Positions 1 to 9,091 are shown, counted from the stretch's first letter. The stretch: 49,249 bases of DNA from Myxococcales bacterium (GCA_003598065.1 QZKR01000047.1:1-49249), one strand, 5' to 3'. Numbers and translations: made by a program. Notes: a model not told the origin generated them from the sequence alone.

Positions 1-3000
1 CGTCGCCGCCCGCGCCGCCCCGGCCGCCGTCGCGGCCCGCGCCGCCGTTGCCGGCGTTGCCCGTGAAAACCTTGCAGCTTAAAACTTCCGGCGAGGCGTC
101 GTAGAGGAAGATACCGAAGGACGAGCCGCCGCCGACGCCGCCCGAACCGCCGCCGCCGCCGCAACCGCCGCCGCCGCCGCCGCCGCCCGTGCCGCCCCAG
201 TCCTCGCAGGTGGAGAAGAAGATGATGTCGGAGTTGGTCGAACCGCCGCCGCCGCCGCCGCCGCCGCCGCAGCCGTGGCCGCCGGGCGTGCCGCCGTCGC
301 CGGAGTCCGGATACCACTTGCCGCCGCGGATTTCGCCGGTGCTGGCGCCGCCCGCGCCGTTGGAGCCGGGATAGCCGTTGTCGCCGGGGCCGCCGGAGGA
401 GCCGGGACCGCCGCTGTAGCCCGTGCCGCCGTAGGCGCCGCAGGAGCCCTTCTCGCCCTCATAGCCGGCGCAGGCGCTGCCGCCGGTTTTGCAGGAGTAA
501 CCGCCGTTGCCGCCGCGCTGGCCGCAATTCGAATAGCCGCCCAGGCCCACGCCCGGCCGGCCCTGCTTGTTGCAGTACCAGGAGTTGTCGTCCTCGCGGC
601 CGCTCTGGCCGCGCTCGGCGTTTTCGCCGGCCCGGCCTTCCTGGCCGACCATGAAGCCGCCCGCGCCGTCGCGGCCGTTGCCGGAGTATACCGTCACCGC
701 CTCCAAAACCAGCGCGTCGGCGCGCCGCACGTAGATGCCGTAGCTCGACGGGTCTTCGTCGTTGCCGTCGTCGGACTGGATGGTCACGAGCTGCACCTTC
801 GTCCGGCGGGAGATGCCGTCGGCCACCATGCCGGTGTAATCGCCGAAAGCCGTGACTTCGTTGTCGAGGTGGCGCTTCCAGCCGAGCGGCGAATCGCTGT
901 CCTTCTGATGGCGCGAATAGGCGCCGTAGACCGAAATGCCGGAGAGCAGCTGCAGCCGGTTGGAATAGGTGCCGGTGGAGACGTAGACCTCGCTCTTCGT
1001 CCGGTCCTGGATGGCGGAGAACATCGCCGACTGGAGGGTTTTCTTCGGTTTGTCGATCGTGCCTTCGTTGCGGTCGTTGCCATCGACGGAGACGAAAATC
1101 GCCTTGCCGATCGTGCCGTCGATGCCGTCGCAGTTGGCGTCGATGAAATCGAGATCCGGCTCGTCCAGCGCGTCCTGGAAGACGCAGTTGTACTCGCAGC
1201 CGGGGATGGTCGGATCGAGGTCCCAGGTGTTTTCCGGGCAGGTGGTGGCCAGCCCTTTCACCTCGGCGTACTCGCTCACGTCCCAGTGGGAGGCCGAGGC
1301 GTCCAGGTGCATGATCGCGTTGTGCTTGCCGTAGTCGGGCGGCGTATAGAGAAGCTGGAAGTAGACGTAATTCGGCGAATCGCCGCCCACCAGCACCTGA
1401 CACTGGCCGAGGTCGAAGTCCGGGGACTCGCGGTCGCACTGCTGAACGAAGCCGTCGGGAAGCGTTCCCAGGGCGAAGGTGGCGGCCGGCGTATCGACGC
1501 CCATCGTCAGATCGACGCAGCAGAGCAGCGCCTCGCCGGGGCCGCAGTTCCACACCTGAACGTTCATCGGGAAAGTGACGTCGCCGATCTCCTGGCCGAA
1601 CTGCTGGCGGCCGAAATCGATGGGGGAGGGCGGGAAGGTGCAGAGCGTCGGGCCGACGCCTTCGCCGCGCAGCTCGATTTTGTGCTCCTCGTCGCCCGGC
1701 GCGTCGGAATCGACGATCAGATAGGCCGTCTGGTCGCCGCGCTCCTGCGGGCAGAAATCGGCGAGCACGTCGAAGCAGTTCGAGCCTTCCGATCCCACGC
1801 CCTCCGGCGGCAGAATCAGCGGGAACTGCACGGCCGGCGGCACGTAGCCGAACTGCAGCGTGGCGTCCTCGATGCTCACGCCCTGGACGACCAGTTCGTA
1901 GCCGCCGCAGTTGCAGACCTCCACCGTCCGCGAGCCGCACTCGCCGAACGGCACCTGGCCGAAGTCCACGGAGAAGGGATTGCTGCACACCTTCGGCAGC
2001 ACGCCCTCGCAGGTGACGTCGATCTGGAACGTGGGATGGTGCGCGTCGTTGGTGCGCATCAAAAACGTGTTGTTGTGTTCGCCCTCGGTGAGCGGGATGC
2101 AGGTGAGCGGCGCTTCCTCCGAGTCGCCCGGCGACAGGAAATATTCTTCCTGGCCTTCGTACTTGTAGGTCGGGTCCTCGGCGGCCTGGAAGCGGAAGTC
2201 GTAGGCGCGCATCGTGACCGTGTCGCTCTCGTCGAACATCTGGTGGCCGATGGTGAGGCTCATCGTTTTCGGCGTGAACAGCCGCACGGGTCCGAAATCG
2301 AGCGGTCCCGGCTCATCGGGGACCGTGTAAGCGCGAACTTCGCCTTTTTCCCGGGTGATGAGATCGATGAAATAAGTCTGAATCTGCGGATCGTTGATGG
2401 TGCCGCTGAAGAACTGCAATTTCATCGAGCCGATGTCCACTCCGGGGTTGGCCGGCAGATAGAGCACCGAAATCTCGTAGCATTCCCCCACTTTCAACAA
2501 GACGTCATCGTCTCCTTCCAGGACGTCGTCCTCGGCGATGTAGAATTCGTTGCTCGTAGCGGGATAGTCGATGTTGTAGACCATCGCCGCGTCTTTCGTG
2601 GGTCCCTCGTTGCAAATACGGGCGATCTGCTCTTTCGGGCTCGACGCCGAAATCGGCACCGCGCCGAAATCGAGGAGGGCGGGGAACGTGATCATCGGAT
2701 CGGGCGGGAGGTCTTCCGGAGTTTCCTCGCCGTCGTTGTCGCCGTCGCCGTCCGTGGGGATGACAACCTCGCAAAAGCCGTCCACGCAACGGAACAGGCT
2801 GTCTTCGCAATCCTCGTCCGTCTCGCAGGGCCGATCGTCGTCCTCGACGCAGAACGGCAGGGGCACGGTTTTGTCGCAATGCCAGCCCAGATTGCAATCG
2901 GTGTCCTCATCGCAAAGCTGGACAATCACGCTGGGATCGCACAAATCGTTCGGCAGACAAGCTTCCCCCCCGGGGTACGCACAGCAGATCCCCTCGCTGC

Positions 3001-3199
3001 AATCCTCGTCCTCTTCGCAAGAGAGCACGCAGAGGTCGGTTCCTGCGAACAAGCAGATTTCATTCGGAAGGCAGTCGCAGCTTTGCGGCAGGTTCGAATC
3101 GCCGTCGCCGTCGGTGGGCCCGGCGGTGGAGGAATCGTTGCATGCCGCCAGCGCGAGGACCAGCAGACCCAGTGACACCAGCCAAATTTTTGCAGACAT
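1..3199 (-). CDS. Large surface lipoprotein with ASH/choice-of-anchor-D domains, beta-helix region and Gly-rich repeat tract (3' end beyond window)
   Basis: The frame opens at an ATG at 3199 and runs without a stop off the left edge, about 1066 codons seen. It has an N-terminal signal with lipobox LALAAC (Cys20), so a lipid-anchored surface or outer-membrane protein is expected. After a short DGD linker come cysteine motifs of the CxxDxDC type, a second DGD linker (about residues 150-160), then several HYDIN/ASH-like domains each opening with a 'DFGxVxxG' strand. A MopE-like motif (IDANCDGIDG, around residue 690) precedes a beta-helix-like segment (SVDGNDRNEGTIDKPKKTLQ, DUF1565-type). The last 150 or more residues are Gly-rich with GGxGG repeats, encoded by CCG/GCC-rich DNA. 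It probably acts as an adhesin or matrix protein; the role is inferred from architecture only. A sigma-70 promoter lies about 95 bp upstream. The true C-terminus is unseen. Confidence 0.85.
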   Translation of the reverse strand, partial: MSAKIWLVSLGLLVLALAACNDSSTAGPTDGDGDSNLPQSCDCLPNEICLFAGTDLCVLSCEEDEDCSEGICCAYPGGEACLPNDLCDPSVIVQLCDEDTDCNLGWHCDKTVPLPFCVEDDDRPCETDEDCEDSLFRCVDGFCEVVIPTDGDGDNDGEETPEDLPPDPMITFPALLDFGAVPISASSPKEQIARICNEGPTKDAAMVYNIDYPATSNEFYIAEDDVLEGDDDVLLKVGECYEISVLYLPANPGVDIGSMKLQFFSGTINDPQIQTYFIDLITREKGEVRAYTVPDEPGPLDFGPVRLFTPKTMSLTIGHQMFDESDTVTMRAYDFRFQAAEDPTYKYEGQEEYFLSPGDSEEAPLTCIPLTEGEHNNTFLMRTNDAHHPTFQIDVTCEGVLPKVCSNPFSVDFGQVPFGECGSRTVEVCNCGGYELVVQGVSIEDATLQFGYVPPAVQFPLILPPEGVGSEGSNCFDVLADFCPQERGDQTAYLIVDSDAPGDEEHKIELRGEGVGPTLCTFPPSPIDFGRQQFGQEIGDVTFPMNVQVWNCGPGEALLCCVDLTMGVDTPAATFALGTLPDGFVQQCDRESPDFDLGQCQVLVGGDSPNYVYFQLLYTPPDYGKHNAIMHLDASASHWDVSEYAEVKGLATTCPENTWDLDPTIPGCEYNCVFQDALDEPDLDFIDANCDGIDGTIGKAIFVSVDGNDRNEGTIDKPKKTLQSAMFSAIQDRTKSEVYVSTGTYSNRLQLLSGISVYGAYSRHQKDSDSPLGWKRHLDNEVTAFGDYTGMVADGISRRTKVQLVTIQSDDGNDEDPSSYGIYVRRADALVLEAVTVYSGNGRDGAGGFMVGQEGRAGENAERGQSGREDDNSWYCNKQGRPGVGLGGYSNCGQRGGNGGYSCKTGGSACAGYEGEKGSCGAYGGTGYSGGPGSSGGPGDNGYPGSNGAGGASTGEIRGGKWYPDSGDGGTPGGHGCGGGGGGGGGSTNSDIIFFSTCEDWGGTGGGGGGGGCGGGGGSGGVGGGSSFGIFLYDASPEVLSCKVFTGNAGNGGAGRDGGRGGAGGD

Positions 3200-3612
3200 C
3201 CGCTTTACTCCGAAGGCACATGTGACAACAGTTGTGGTGCGATGGTCGAAGCCCATTGACGGGGCTGGCCGTGGCGGCTCTGCTCCTGGCATATAATAAG
3301 CTTGACGAAACAGGAGCGTCAAATGTTTTTTGGTTTTTCTTGTCTTACACATGCCGCAATGCGTTGAAAATATTCGCTTTGTCAAGTTTTACGGTTCCTT
3401 GGCCGCGCATGGCTGACGCCCCCCTGGTTTCCCGAATCCATGATGTTTGTTGGGTGCTCATCTTTATCTTCAAGCCAGTTGCGGGTATACGCATCGCACC
3501 TTAAAAATACGTGTGTACTCTACTCCAGGACGGCCAAGAAGACAATAGTGATAATAGAAATTATAGAATCAAAGTAACCTGGCGCGATACAGCAGAATTT
3601 TGTCGCTTCGGC
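3200..3612. other. Intergenic region between two minus-strand lipoprotein genes
   Basis: This 413-bp gap holds the promoter at 3293-3322. From about 3300 to 3600 it is more AT-rich than the flanking genes, as expected for non-coding DNA. A 90-codon plus-strand reading frame at 3232-3504 overlaps the promoter and has no ribosome-binding site or recognisable motif, so it is not called. No clear hairpin terminator for the gene ending at 3613 was seen. Confidence 0.5.
3293..3322 (-). promoter_or_regulatory. Sigma-70 type promoter for the 1-3199 lipoprotein gene
   Basis: On the minus strand TTGACG (3317-3322) and TATTAT (3293-3298) are separated by 18 bp. This predicts transcription from about 3286 with a leader of about 85 nt ahead of the ATG at 3199. 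Confidence 0.55.
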
Positions 3613-6099
3613 TTATTGTCCGTGAGAGTCGTCCAAGAGCGGCAAATCGTGATCGAGAATCGTCGCGTCGCCATTGATCCAGCGGATCGCCGCCACGTCC
3701 CACAACTTATGTTCTTCCGGGAACAGCATCGTTTCCTGGTGGCGCGGCGCGCCGAGCACGTAAATGCGCAACGTCGCCGTCGTCGGTCCGGCGGTGCGGG
3801 CGTTCCAGAAGTGGACGTAAACGGTGTAATCGCCGTCACAGGGATCGTTGAGGTTGATGTTTTCCGGGCCGTAGCCGTTCTGGTCGTCGATATCCAGGGA
3901 AGGCTTGCCGCAGCCGCCCCAGTTCACCGGATTGCCGGAAGGCTCGTAGTCGTGTTTGCAGGTGCCGAAGAAGCAATCGCCGGAGGTCACTGGATAAGGC
4001 TGGCCGTGCTCCAGGCCGTCCCAGAGCGCGCCGGAAGGGCGGACGAGGTGCAGGTCCATGTCGGAGTTGTCGGTATCCCAGATCAGTTGAATGTGGATTT
4101 TTTCCGAGGGCACGGCGCTGAAGCTCACCGTGTCGTTGACGCAGCTCCATGCGCCTTCGTTGTCCAGCACCCGCAAAGCCAGCGTATAGTCCCCCGCAAG
4201 ATCGAAGAAAAGATTCGGCTTCACGGCATTGAGCGGCAGCGGGATGGCGCGGGAGCCGATGGGTTTGTCGGTCACTTCCCAGAGATACGTCGTCACCGTC
4301 CCGTCCGGGTCGGAGGAGGCGGAGCCATCGAGCTGGATCGTGTCCAGCGGCTCCACGTTTCCGCCCGTTCCCGCCTCGGCCACCGGGCATTGATTGTCGG
4401 AGACGCCGTCGCCGTTGAGCGGCACGACGGTCTCCGCTTCCTCGGGATCGGGATCGTTGGACAGGATGCGCAGCGCGCCTGTGTCCGGCGTTGTGTCGGT
4501 GGGCTGGTAGCCGATTTTCATCGTCGTCGATTGTCCGGGTCCGAGTTGATCCACCGGGACGCTGGCCTTGTAGAAAACAGTGCCTTCCGCTTCCAGAATG
4601 AAATCGTGCAGAATCAGCAGTCCGCCGAGGGCGGCGTTGCGGATGGTGATGGTTTTGATGACGGAGGTCCCGCCGGCCGATAGGGCGTCGAAGTGCAGTT
4701 CCGGCGGCACGACCTCGATGTCCGGCGGCGTGGGGTCGCCTTCGAAGGGAATGATGACGCGCGGCTCGTCCGTGTCGTTGGCGGTCACGACCGCCGCGCC
4801 GACGTCGAAGCCCTCGCCATCGGGCGTGTAGCGCACGACGATCGCCGCCGACTCGCCTTCGTTCAACGTGGTTCCGTTTTCGGGGCGCGATTCGAAAGCG
4901 TAATCCGGCGTCGTCGCCGGCCCCAGTTCGATCGTCCGGAGCTCCAGCGGGTAGCAACCGGCGTTGCTCAGCGTCGCCGTCTCGCTGCGCGTCTCGCCGA
5001 TGTCCGTCCCCCAGAAATCCAGGGCCGGCGGTTCGACCTCGATTTCCGGCTCGCAGACCGTCGCCGCGAGCGCCACGGCCCGCGAAGGCTCGGCTTCGTC
5101 GTTGCTGACGATGCGCAGCGTCCCGGAATACTCCCCGAGCTCCGGCGGGTTGAGCGCCGCTTGGAAGCGGAACGCCGAGACCGGATTCACCACCAGCGGC
5201 TCTTCCTCCGACACCCGGGCCGGGAGGCCGCCCAACGAAAAAGCGGCGTCGCTTTCGCCGTCGAGCGCCAGCGTGGAGATGACGAGCGGCACGCCGCTGT
5301 CGTTGTGCAAGGCGACCTCCAGGGAGGAACGCCCCAGGCGCACGAGGCCGAAATCGATCGGATCGGGCTCGACGCGCAGCGTCGCCAGTTCCTTGATCGC
5401 CGTGTAGAGCGGCACGCCGACGTTCGGCTCGGAGGGGTCGTTGGAACTGATGACGAGCATGTCGGTGTCCGCCTGACGGTCGGCGGGGCGATAGGCGACG
5501 GTGATGCTCTCCCGGCCCGCCGCGAGGATTTCCAGCGGCAATTCCGGATGGGTCAGAATGAATTCTTCGGAGCCGGAAAGCAGGAAAATATCGGTGACCG
5601 AAAGCGCGGCGGCGCCGATGTTCAGGATGTCCAGCGTCCGTTCCGCCGAATCGCCGAGCGGCACCGCGCCGAAGTCGAGCGTGCGCGGCTCGGTCTGAAT
5701 CCAGGGATTGGCGGAGTCGTGCTCGATGTCCGTCTCCCAGATCAGATCCGAATCGAAATCGCCGTCCACTTCCGGCTTCTCGTCTTCGCCGACGATCCCG
5801 TCGCCGTCGGTCGGAAAGGGAGGGTCGAAATCGCCGTCGGTCGGGTCGGGCCTGGAGCGGCAGATGCCGAGCGCGGCGTTGCAGAACTCGCCGGCGGGGC
5901 AATCGCGATTTTCGGCGCAGGGCGTGACGCAGGCGCCCGTTTCGTCGCAGACCTGGCCGGCGGAGCAGCCGCAGGCGAGGTCGCCGGCGTCGTCGTCGGA
6001 CGCGGGCTCGGGATCGCCGGCCGAGCCGGCGCAGGCGGAGGCGAGCAGCATCATAGAGCCGATCGCCACGCTCCAGAACCCAAACCTCTTCGACGTCAT
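3613..6099 (-). CDS. Surface lipoprotein with tandem ASH/choice-of-anchor-D domains, a PKD domain and a YfaP-like C-terminal domain
   Basis: 828 residues. The start is the ATG at 6099, preceded by GAGGAAC; a longer frame from 6210 would run through the promoter. The signal peptide ends at a lipobox-like ASAC. The N-terminal region carries two cysteine motifs (CSAGQVC, CAENRDCPAGEFC) and DGD linkers (about residues 85-125). At least four beta-sandwich repeats follow, with the 'LDFGxVxxG...SNDPxxP' signature of HYDIN/choice-of-anchor-D domains. Next is a PKD-like domain (LDGSASSDPDG, about residue 595). The C-terminal 160 residues resemble YfaP/DUF2135-type domains (IQLIWDTDNSDMDLHLVRP). All of this points to a secreted, lipid-anchored structural or binding protein. 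It shares modules with the next minus-strand gene (1-3199), but the two have separate promoters. No enzymatic motif is seen. Confidence 0.85.
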   Translation of the reverse strand: MTSKRFGFWSVAIGSMMLLASACAGSAGDPEPASDDDAGDLACGCSAGQVCDETGACVTPCAENRDCPAGEFCNAALGICRSRPDPTDGDFDPPFPTDGDGIVGEDEKPEVDGDFDSDLIWETDIEHDSANPWIQTEPRTLDFGAVPLGDSAERTLDILNIGAAALSVTDIFLLSGSEEFILTHPELPLEILAAGRESITVAYRPADRQADTDMLVISSNDPSEPNVGVPLYTAIKELATLRVEPDPIDFGLVRLGRSSLEVALHNDSGVPLVISTLALDGESDAAFSLGGLPARVSEEEPLVVNPVSAFRFQAALNPPELGEYSGTLRIVSNDEAEPSRAVALAATVCEPEIEVEPPALDFWGTDIGETRSETATLSNAGCYPLELRTIELGPATTPDYAFESRPENGTTLNEGESAAIVVRYTPDGEGFDVGAAVVTANDTDEPRVIIPFEGDPTPPDIEVVPPELHFDALSAGGTSVIKTITIRNAALGGLLILHDFILEAEGTVFYKASVPVDQLGPGQSTTMKIGYQPTDTTPDTGALRILSNDPDPEEAETVVPLNGDGVSDNQCPVAEAGTGGNVEPLDTIQLDGSASSDPDGTVTTYLWEVTDKPIGSRAIPLPLNAVKPNLFFDLAGDYTLALRVLDNEGAWSCVNDTVSFSAVPSEKIHIQLIWDTDNSDMDLHLVRPSGALWDGLEHGQPYPVTSGDCFFGTCKHDYEPSGNPVNWGGCGKPSLDIDDQNGYGPENINLNDPCDGDYTVYVHFWNARTAGPTTATLRIYVLGAPRHQETMLFPEEHKLWDVAAIRWINGDATILDHDLPLLDDSHGQ

Positions 6100-6139
6100 G
6101 GCGGTGTTCCTCAAAACGGAATGAAGACGATGATGTTTC

Positions 6140-6168
6140 AGTATAGCCGCGCCGGCGACGATGCTCAA
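6140..6168 (-). promoter_or_regulatory. Sigma-70 promoter for the 3613-6099 lipoprotein gene
   Basis: Minus-strand TTGAGC (6163-6168), 17-bp spacer, TATACT (6140-6145), about 40 bp upstream of the ATG. It is divergent from the lipid kinase promoter at 6204-6232. Confidence 0.65.
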
Positions 6169-6203
6169 GGAAATCGGCGTCCCTTGAAATCGACGTTTCC
6201 CTG

Positions 6204-6232
6204 TGGACAACGCGCGGAAAATGATCTATCTC
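6204..6232 (+). promoter_or_regulatory. Probable sigma-70 promoter for the lipid kinase gene
   Basis: TGGACA (6204-6209), 17-bp spacer, TATCTC (6227-6232). The boxes are moderately close to consensus and lie about 95 bp upstream of the start codon. Confidence 0.4.
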
Positions 6233-6326
6233 TACTAAACGGTTAGTTAACGATCGGCCGGGGACGGCCTGCCGCCGCTTCCGCCGGCGGCCACGAAAAG
6301 CGACGCGCAGACACCCAGGAGCGACC

Positions 6327-7259
6327 ATGGCGGGCATCGGCGTCATCAACAATCCCCGCTCGCGGCAGAACGTCCGCAACCCGGAGCGGATTCCCAAGCT
6401 CGGCTACATCCTCGGCGGCCGGGGGGAATCGAAGGAGACGCGCACCTTCGAGGAATTGGAGGATTGTCTCCGCGAATTCAAACGCCTGTCGATCGACATT
6501 CTGGCGATCAACGGCGGCGACGGCTCCACGCATGTCACGCTCACCAAGCTGATCGAGGTTTACGGCGAGCAGCCGCTGCCGATGATCGCGCTGTTGCGCG
6601 GCGGCACGCTCAACACGATTTCGGCCTCCTTCGGCATCAAAGGCCAACCGGATTACATCCTCTACAACATCGCCGCCAAGTACGCCGAGGGCGCGCCGTT
6701 CAAGACGCACGAGACCAATCTGATCAACGCCAACGGCAAGTATTCCTTTCTCTACGGCAACGGCTTCGTGGCGAACTTCATGCAAACCTATTATGCCACC
6801 GGCCGGCCTTCCCCGTCGCACGGCGTGGCGGTAATGCTGCGGGGCGTCGCCTCGATATTCACCGGCGCGGGATTGGCGCGCCGCTGGTTCGAGCCGGTCC
6901 AGGCGGTTGTGACGATCGACGGCGAGACGCTGCCCGACCGCGCCTTCACCGCCATGCTCGCCGCGACGGTGGAAAACATCGGCGTCGGCTTCAGACCCTG
7001 GTGCCGCGCCTTCTGGGAGCCGGACAAGTTTCACGCCATCTGCTTCACCAGCAGCCCGCTGTCGTTCGCGCCGGACATTCCCCTCGTCTGGTTCGCGCGG
7101 CCCATTCATCCGCGCAACGCCCACGAGATGCTGGCCAAGGAAATGACGATCGAGGCGGAAAAGCCCTTCTACTACACCCAGGACGGCGACATGTACACCT
7201 GCGAGGACGGCAAAATGAAAATCGCCATCGGGCCGAGGGTGACGATTATTGTCGAATAA
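6327..7259 (+). CDS. Diacylglycerol kinase-family lipid kinase
   Basis: 310 residues, with the start ATG preceded by AGGAG. The nucleotide-binding loop of the DAGK catalytic domain is present as N62-GGDGS, followed by the conserved LLRGGTLNTI stretch near residue 92. This fold phosphorylates lipids such as diacylglycerol, sphingoid bases or related alcohols using ATP at the cytoplasmic membrane face. The family usually has GGDGT; Ser in place of Thr is a conservative change. The C-terminal half forms the expected beta-sandwich-like region, ending with MKIAIGPRVTIIVE. The gene stands alone between two surface-protein genes and the substrate cannot be told from sequence. It could feed phospholipid recycling or a specialised lipid pathway. 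Confidence 0.85.
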   Translation: MAGIGVINNPRSRQNVRNPERIPKLGYILGGRGESKETRTFEELEDCLREFKRLSIDILAINGGDGSTHVTLTKLIEVYGEQPLPMIALLRGGTLNTISASFGIKGQPDYILYNIAAKYAEGAPFKTHETNLINANGKYSFLYGNGFVANFMQTYYATGRPSPSHGVAVMLRGVASIFTGAGLARRWFEPVQAVVTIDGETLPDRAFTAMLAATVENIGVGFRPWCRAFWEPDKFHAICFTSSPLSFAPDIPLVWFARPIHPRNAHEMLAKEMTIEAEKPFYYTQDGDMYTCEDGKMKIAIGPRVTIIVE

Positions 7260-7272
7260 TTTTTGACGGCGC

Positions 7273-7300
7273 GTGACAGGGCGCAGGTCTGGAGTATAAT
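7273..7300 (+). promoter_or_regulatory. Sigma-70 promoter for the HExxH protein gene
   Basis: GTGACA (7273-7278), 16-bp spacer, perfect TATAAT (7295-7300), about 50 bp ahead of the ATG at 7351. Confidence 0.65.
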
Positions 7301-7350
7301 AATGCCCGGCTCGCCCGGCCGGATATCTCGGATACGGAGGTAAAACACCT

Positions 7351-8961
7351 ATGTCATTTGCATTCGCTCCGCTTCGTTCCGCATGGCGGGTCATTGTGTT
7401 CGCGCTGTTTTTCCTTTTCTTGTTTGCGGCGGTTTCCCCCGTTTTCGCCGACGAGGACGTGGGCGAAATCGCGCTGGTCGCCGATACGCTGGGGACCATC
7501 CTGCCGGCGGAAGGCCCTTGCCCCAACATGCTGTTCGGCCAGGGCATCTGCGTCAACGAAGCGGCGATGGCTTTCTACCGCACGCACCCGGACAACTACG
7601 ACGTGCTGATCTTCTTCGCCAACCGGGTCGGCATTCCCCTGGACGTGAAGCTCGGTTTCCCCGTGCAACAGGAGATCCGCGGCATCGGCTTGGAGACGGG
7701 CTCCCTCTGGGGGCCGCAGCACTTCGGCTCGGGCGGGCGGCTGTTGCAGTGCGTGAACATGGGCGCGGTCTTTTCGATGAACGACAATCCGTACGCCCTG
7801 GGTTTCCTGCCGCCCATCACCGGCGTCGAGCTGCTGGCCCACGAAATCGGCCATCACTGGCTGGCCTGGATCATGCTCGACCTCGACGACGGGCGCGGCC
7901 CCTTGGACATCCTGCGCGGCTACGACTATCAGTCGGAGTCGCCCAACGGCCACTGGTCGGGCTATCACAGCACCAATTCGGTCATGTACGGCAACATCAT
8001 CGTCGATAACGGCGACGGCACCTTTACTTCCGACGGCGGTGTGCGCCAGTACAGCCAGCTGGACCAGTACCTGATGGGGCTGCGCGCGCCGGAGGAAGTC
8101 GAGGATATGTTCTACGTCGTCGTGGACGACGACCTGCACGGCAACCCGGCCGGGGCTTCCGCTCCTGGATATCCCTGGACTTACAGCGGCGCGAGGGTCA
8201 GTTTCGGCATCGACGACGTGATCCGCGCCAACGGCCCGCGCGTGCCTGCGACCTCGATCTGCCATCTCAAGGTGGCCTTCGCGCTGGTCTATCCCGTTCA
8301 ATCCTTCGATCCGGAAACCCCCGTCGATCCGGCGACGCTCTATCCCACGCCGCAGGAAATCGACAAGATCGACCGCTATCGGCAGGCCTTGGAAGCCTGG
8401 TGGCCGGGCGGCACCGACAACCGCGGCTCCATCGACACCACGCTTTCCGGCTGCGGTCTGGGGACGGCCGAGTGTCCCGGATCCCCCTCGCCCCAGTGCT
8501 TCGAGGAACCGGCCGATTGCGAAGACGGCGAACAACGCTGCAACGGTCTGACCTTGGCCCAGCTCTGCCGCAACCAGCATTGGGTAACGGTGGACACCTG
8601 CGTGGAAAGCGAAACCTGCATTGATGGCGCTTGCTACACGCCCGATGAGGACGGGGACATCCCCTCTGACGGCGATGTTCCGGAAGACGGCGACCTGCCG
8701 GTGGACGGCGACGTTCCCGACGGCGACGCGCCTGCTGACGGCGACAAGCCGGACGGCGATCTTCCCGCCGACGGCGATGCGCTCGTAGACGGCGACCCCG
8801 ATCCGATCGACGGCAATCTGCCCGACGGCGACGGCGGATCGTCGATCATCCCGCCCGAGAACGACGGCAGCGGCGACGGCTGCAAGCAGACCGGCGCGGC
8901 GGGAGCGCTGCTCATGGCATGGATTGGCCTGGCCGCTCTCGGACGACGCCGCGCGGCGTGA
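7351..8961 (+). CDS. Secreted HExxH putative metalloprotease with DGD-repeat linker and MYXO-CTERM-like anchor
   Basis: 536 residues, ATG with CGGAGGT upstream. A signal peptide ends at AVSPVFA before DEDVG. The central domain contains H164-EIGH-H, the zinc-binding signature of metallopeptidases, in the context LLAHEIGHHWLAW. The third ligand is not obvious, and no named peptidase family was recognised. A cysteine-rich module follows (CEDGEQRCNGLTLAQLC, about residue 395). About 60 residues then consist of repeated x-DGD-x-P units, a flexible acidic linker that could bind calcium. The last 25 residues are a Gly/Cys motif, a hydrophobic helix and an Arg cluster (LGRRRAA), the layout of MYXO-CTERM sorting tails. 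The protein is therefore probably displayed at the cell surface or processed during export. Protease activity is inferred from HExxH alone. Confidence 0.85.
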   Translation: MSFAFAPLRSAWRVIVFALFFLFLFAAVSPVFADEDVGEIALVADTLGTILPAEGPCPNMLFGQGICVNEAAMAFYRTHPDNYDVLIFFANRVGIPLDVKLGFPVQQEIRGIGLETGSLWGPQHFGSGGRLLQCVNMGAVFSMNDNPYALGFLPPITGVELLAHEIGHHWLAWIMLDLDDGRGPLDILRGYDYQSESPNGHWSGYHSTNSVMYGNIIVDNGDGTFTSDGGVRQYSQLDQYLMGLRAPEEVEDMFYVVVDDDLHGNPAGASAPGYPWTYSGARVSFGIDDVIRANGPRVPATSICHLKVAFALVYPVQSFDPETPVDPATLYPTPQEIDKIDRYRQALEAWWPGGTDNRGSIDTTLSGCGLGTAECPGSPSPQCFEEPADCEDGEQRCNGLTLAQLCRNQHWVTVDTCVESETCIDGACYTPDEDGDIPSDGDVPEDGDLPVDGDVPDGDAPADGDKPDGDLPADGDALVDGDPDPIDGNLPDGDGGSSIIPPENDGSGDGCKQTGAAGALLMAWIGLAALGRRRAA

Positions 8962-9091
8962 GGCGAGCATCCCCATCATACGAAGCCCCGATCTGGCGGA
9001 TGCGCTAAAAATTCACTCCATTGGATCGCCCTATAACGATTCCGGCGGCGGGGGAAAGCTGTTGCTTTTGAGCAAAGAGTCGCCGAATTTC

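Noticed and set aside
100..320. Trinucleotide CCG/GCC runs as a separate repeat element
   Set aside because: They encode the glycine-rich tract of the 1-3199 gene in frame, so they are coding repeats and not a mobile or CRISPR-like array.
275..3175. Plus-strand reading frame of 966 codons
   Set aside because: It lies antisense to a lipoprotein gene with signal peptide, lipobox and known domains. Its own protein is Ala/Val/Arg/Asp-rich with no motif, the typical shadow of high GC at third codon positions.
3232..3504. 90-codon plus-strand frame in the AT-rich gap
   Set aside because: Overlaps the minus-strand promoter, has no ribosome-binding site and shows no conserved pattern.
3836..6397. 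853-codon minus-strand frame over the ASH lipoprotein
   Set aside because: Same strand, other frame. It is Arg-rich low complexity and would overlap both divergent promoters; the 3613-6099 frame has the real domains.
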